DNA from: Cyanobacteria bacterium HKST-UBA02
Lineage (GTDB): Bacteria > Cyanobacteriota > Vampirovibrionia > Obscuribacterales > Obscuribacteraceae
Length of the DNA: 6,446 nt
Assembly (NCBI GenBank): GCA_020431945.1
Contig: JAGQHH010000426.1
Location: 1 to 6,446 of the forward strand
Direction: 5' to 3'
This document shows positions 4,868 to 6,446 of the stretch, piece after piece. A model generated the notes under the pieces. It ran no database searches and was not told the DNA's origin. It saw only the letters and a list, made by a program, of their open reading frames with translations. The position numbers and the translations under genes were made by a program. Within the stretch, counting starts at the first letter, position 1; every line of letters starts with the position of its first letter.

Positions 4868-5839
4868 ATGCCACTCGAGGACACCAACAATTCGAGCTCC
4901 GGAGCCAGCGTCAGGCTGCAAAGACTGGCTTGTGTTCCCGGAGCCAATGAACTCAGTTTCGTCCTGGAGCAAGCCAGGAAGACTACCAGCGCGGTTATCG
5001 AGCTGCCCTGGAAGACGCCGTCCAGCCCTGCCACTTTTGTATTGAAAGTGTCTCTGGATGATGGCTCCGACGATGCCACCTGGGTCCTGCACAAGGGCGA
5101 TACTCTCGACGCCGCCGTACTCTGGAGCTTTGATAGTGATGACATCAGCCTGATCGAGAGCTTGATTGCGGCGGAATGTGGTGCCTATCAGGGTGAGGCG
5201 AGTGAGACTCCGGTCCTCGAGACTGCCTCCGGTAATGGTGGCACAGCGGGTACGCTGTCGGTAGCGCCGGCAGTGGCGTCGGCGATACCAACGCGACAGC
5301 TGCCGCCGCCGGTCGAGCTCGATGTCGATAGTGCCGCAGCTTTTCGGGCTAAAATCAAGGGCGGCAAGGCTGGCGGCTATCCTGCCGATGCCTTTCTCTT
5401 CTTCTTGCTCAACGAGTTCGAGAAGCATCGCCACACCGGCTCGGCTCTGGCTCTAATCGTTTTCGATCTGAAAGCCAATTACGGTGATGGAGTTCCCAAG
5501 CCTCTACCCGAGCGCGCCATGCTCGAAGCCGTGAAGCGCTTCGAGCAGGTCTTGCGTTCCGCCGATATCCTCGGGGAGCTCGATGAGTCCTGTCTGGCTG
5601 TGCTTCTTCCCGGCGCTTCCGCCAACAATTCCATCGAATGCGGGCGGGCTATGGAGCGCAGCCTCGCTCAGGGACCGTTGCAGCCCGGTCTCGATGTCTC
5701 GAACGTGATGTTTGCCGCCGGGGCGGCCAGTATCCCCGATACTTGCGGTGATCCGGCGGTGCTTGTCGCCGCTGCGCTGAGCGCTCTGGAGCAGTCCCGG
5801 GAGACACGTTCCGGAATGGTGCTTTTCCCGAGTTCTTGA
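4868..5839 (+). CDS. Degenerate GGDEF-domain protein, probably non-catalytic
   Basis: This 323-residue soluble protein has no signal peptide or membrane segment. Residues 1-110 form an unrecognised mixed alpha/beta N-terminal region, 111-150 is a low-complexity Ala/Gly/Pro/Thr linker, and about 168-320 reads as a GGDEF fold. ALALIVFDLK (194-202) matches the LxLLxLDLDxFK strand, with Asp200 at the first metal position but Lys202 in place of the second Asp. SADILGELDESCLAVLLPG (231-249) aligns without gaps to the consensus SDLVARLGGDEFAVLLPG, so GGDEF is replaced by DESCL (239-243). Diguanylate cyclase activity is therefore unlikely. RSAD (230-233) keeps the RxxD inhibitory-site motif at the standard five-residue spacing, which would allow c-di-GMP binding. 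The ATG is the only start in frame after the stop at 4817; its ribosome site is poor (TAGAG next to the ATG). A regulatory or sensor role is inferred. Confidence 0.7.
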   Translation: MPLEDTNNSSSGASVRLQRLACVPGANELSFVLEQARKTTSAVIELPWKTPSSPATFVLKVSLDDGSDDATWVLHKGDTLDAAVLWSFDSDDISLIESLIAAECGAYQGEASETPVLETASGNGGTAGTLSVAPAVASAIPTRQLPPPVELDVDSAAAFRAKIKGGKAGGYPADAFLFFLLNEFEKHRHTGSALALIVFDLKANYGDGVPKPLPERAMLEAVKRFEQVLRSADILGELDESCLAVLLPGASANNSIECGRAMERSLAQGPLQPGLDVSNVMFAAGAASIPDTCGDPAVLVAAALSALEQSRETRSGMVLFPSS

Positions 5840-5846
5840 GTCCGCT

Positions 5847-6446
5847 TTAGAAGCACTTCCAGAACTGCCGGAAGTGTCCTTTGATCTCGTTGATCCTGGT
5901 ATCGACGCTATCAGGTGTTCTGTCGCCGGTTACCGGACTGCCTCCGGTGACGGCGTCGGCAATATAGTCCGAGTGAACCGAAGCGAGCTCGGAAGGAGCT
6001 TCCGAATTGAGCACCCTCATCGTCGCCACGGCTGACTCTGCCAGAGCTTTCGTGTCATAACCGCCTTCCAGGAGACAGACGACCTTGACGCCGAGCCTGT
6101 CTCTCAGGTCGGCTATTCGTTGTGAAAGCATGGCAAAGCCGATGGTGGAGATGTTCTGTTCCGCCAGGGGGTCCCGGGTGTGGGCGTCATAGCCTGCCGA
6201 GACGAGGATGAGATCCGGATCGAATTCATGACAGAGCGGAGCCACGAGCTCGTCGAAGGCGAGAAGATGACCGCGGTCACCGGAGCCTTTGGGCATCGGA
6301 ATGTTGAGGTTGAAGCCCTTCCCTTCTCCGGCGCCGGAATCTTTGAACCAGCCGGAGCGCGGCGGCCAGTTGGGGTACTGGTGGATGGATGTGAAAAAGA
6401 CGCTGGGGTCATCATAGAAGATATCCTGGGTGCCGTTGCCGTGATG
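5847..6446 (-). CDS. Class II histone deacetylase-family amidohydrolase (C-terminal part)
   Basis: The last 199 residues of a leftward gene are visible; the N-terminal part lies beyond the right edge. The visible part begins at HHGNGTQDIFYDDPSVFFTS, the tandem-His catalytic block of the arginase/deacetylase fold. It continues with lNIPMPKGSGD, then LVSAGYDAHTRDPL (window residues 81-94), whose Asp87 is one zinc ligand, and LLEGGYD (125-131), whose Tyr130 is the usual catalytic Tyr. The other two zinc ligands (the DxH motif) would be just upstream, outside the window. These features place it with class II HDAC, acetoin-utilisation and acetylpolyamine amidohydrolase proteins: zinc hydrolases that remove acetyl groups from lysine or polyamines. 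After the catalytic core there is a C-terminal extension of about 45 residues. The substrate cannot be told. It ends seven bases from the stop of the GGDEF-like gene, tail to tail. Confidence 0.9.
   Translation of the reverse strand, partial: HHGNGTQDIFYDDPSVFFTSIHQYPNWPPRSGWFKDSGAGEGKGFNLNIPMPKGSGDRGHLLAFDELVAPLCHEFDPDLILVSAGYDAHTRDPLAEQNISTIGFAMLSQRIADLRDRLGVKVVCLLEGGYDTKALAESAVATMRVLNSEAPSELASVHSDYIADAVTGGSPVTGDRTPDSVDTRINEIKGHFRQFWKCF
5853..5877. other. Hairpin at the tail-to-tail junction
   Basis: CACTTCC (5854-5860) pairs exactly with GGAAGTG (5870-5876), with a G-T pair adding one more step, around a nine-base loop. It lies inside the last codons of the deacetylase gene and just past the stop of the GGDEF-like gene, where a shared bidirectional transcription end would be useful in a seven-base gap. 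Neither side has a real T tract, so it is not a standard intrinsic terminator. Confidence 0.35.

Noticed and set aside
4831..4950. 39-codon frame starting at ATG 4831 overlapping the start of the GGDEF-like gene, as a possible leader peptide
   Set aside because: No Shine-Dalgarno site precedes it, its composition is unremarkable, and it runs into the next gene out of frame.
4862..5434. Leftward open frame of 190 codons opposite the GGDEF-like gene
   Set aside because: The plus-strand product aligns ungapped to the GGDEF consensus, while the minus-strand product is Arg/Gly-rich with no domain.
1..6446. CRISPR array, insertion sequence or prophage
   Set aside because: No regularly spaced repeats, transposase motifs, terminal inverted repeats or phage structural genes. 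The holin-family gene alone does not indicate a phage.

Overview
This window is bacterial DNA of moderately high GC. Genes are tightly packed in short-gap operons with Shine-Dalgarno sites, and intrinsic terminators are present. The phylum cannot be fixed from the sequence. No ribosomal RNA, tRNA, insertion sequence, CRISPR array or phage module was seen.

Left end (1-301): the tail of an unidentified rightward gene probably enters from the left edge. It is followed by a very strong rightward intrinsic terminator (143-197). Facing it, a leftward terminator (229-270) closes the main operon.

Main operon (4357 down to 302, minus strand): five genes separated by 12-25 bases. In transcription order they are a membrane-anchored von Willebrand A (VWA) protein, a membrane-anchored TPR protein, a second membrane-anchored VWA protein, a bitopic MxaA-like protein and a four-helix holin-family membrane protein. 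VWA-TPR-VWA plus an MxaA-like partner is the composition of the MxaC-K-L and MxaA proteins, which serve calcium insertion into methanol dehydrogenase in methylotrophs and occur in related MoxR-linked clusters elsewhere. Here the MoxR ATPase and DUF58 genes that usually lead such clusters are missing, the MxaA-like gene comes after the VWA pair instead of before it, and no dehydrogenase is in view. The likely job is assembly or metal loading of an unknown envelope target.

Divergent intergenic region (4358-4867): 510 bases without a credible gene. The part next to the VWA operon can fold into three consecutive stem-loops, the last with the Shine-Dalgarno site in its loop, downstream of a possible promoter. 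The part next to the rightward gene is AT-rich, full of CTA/TAG motifs, and carries a perfect 6-bp hairpin.

Right end (4868-6446): a rightward gene encodes a degenerate GGDEF-type protein that has lost the catalytic signature but keeps an RxxD motif at exactly the c-di-GMP inhibitory-site spacing. Seven bases beyond it, tail to tail, lies the 3' part of a leftward class II histone-deacetylase-family amidohydrolase cut by the window edge.

The most interesting items are the structured leader of the VWA operon, the non-catalytic GGDEF protein with a retained I-site, and the rearranged MoxR-less Mxa-type operon ending in a holin-family gene.
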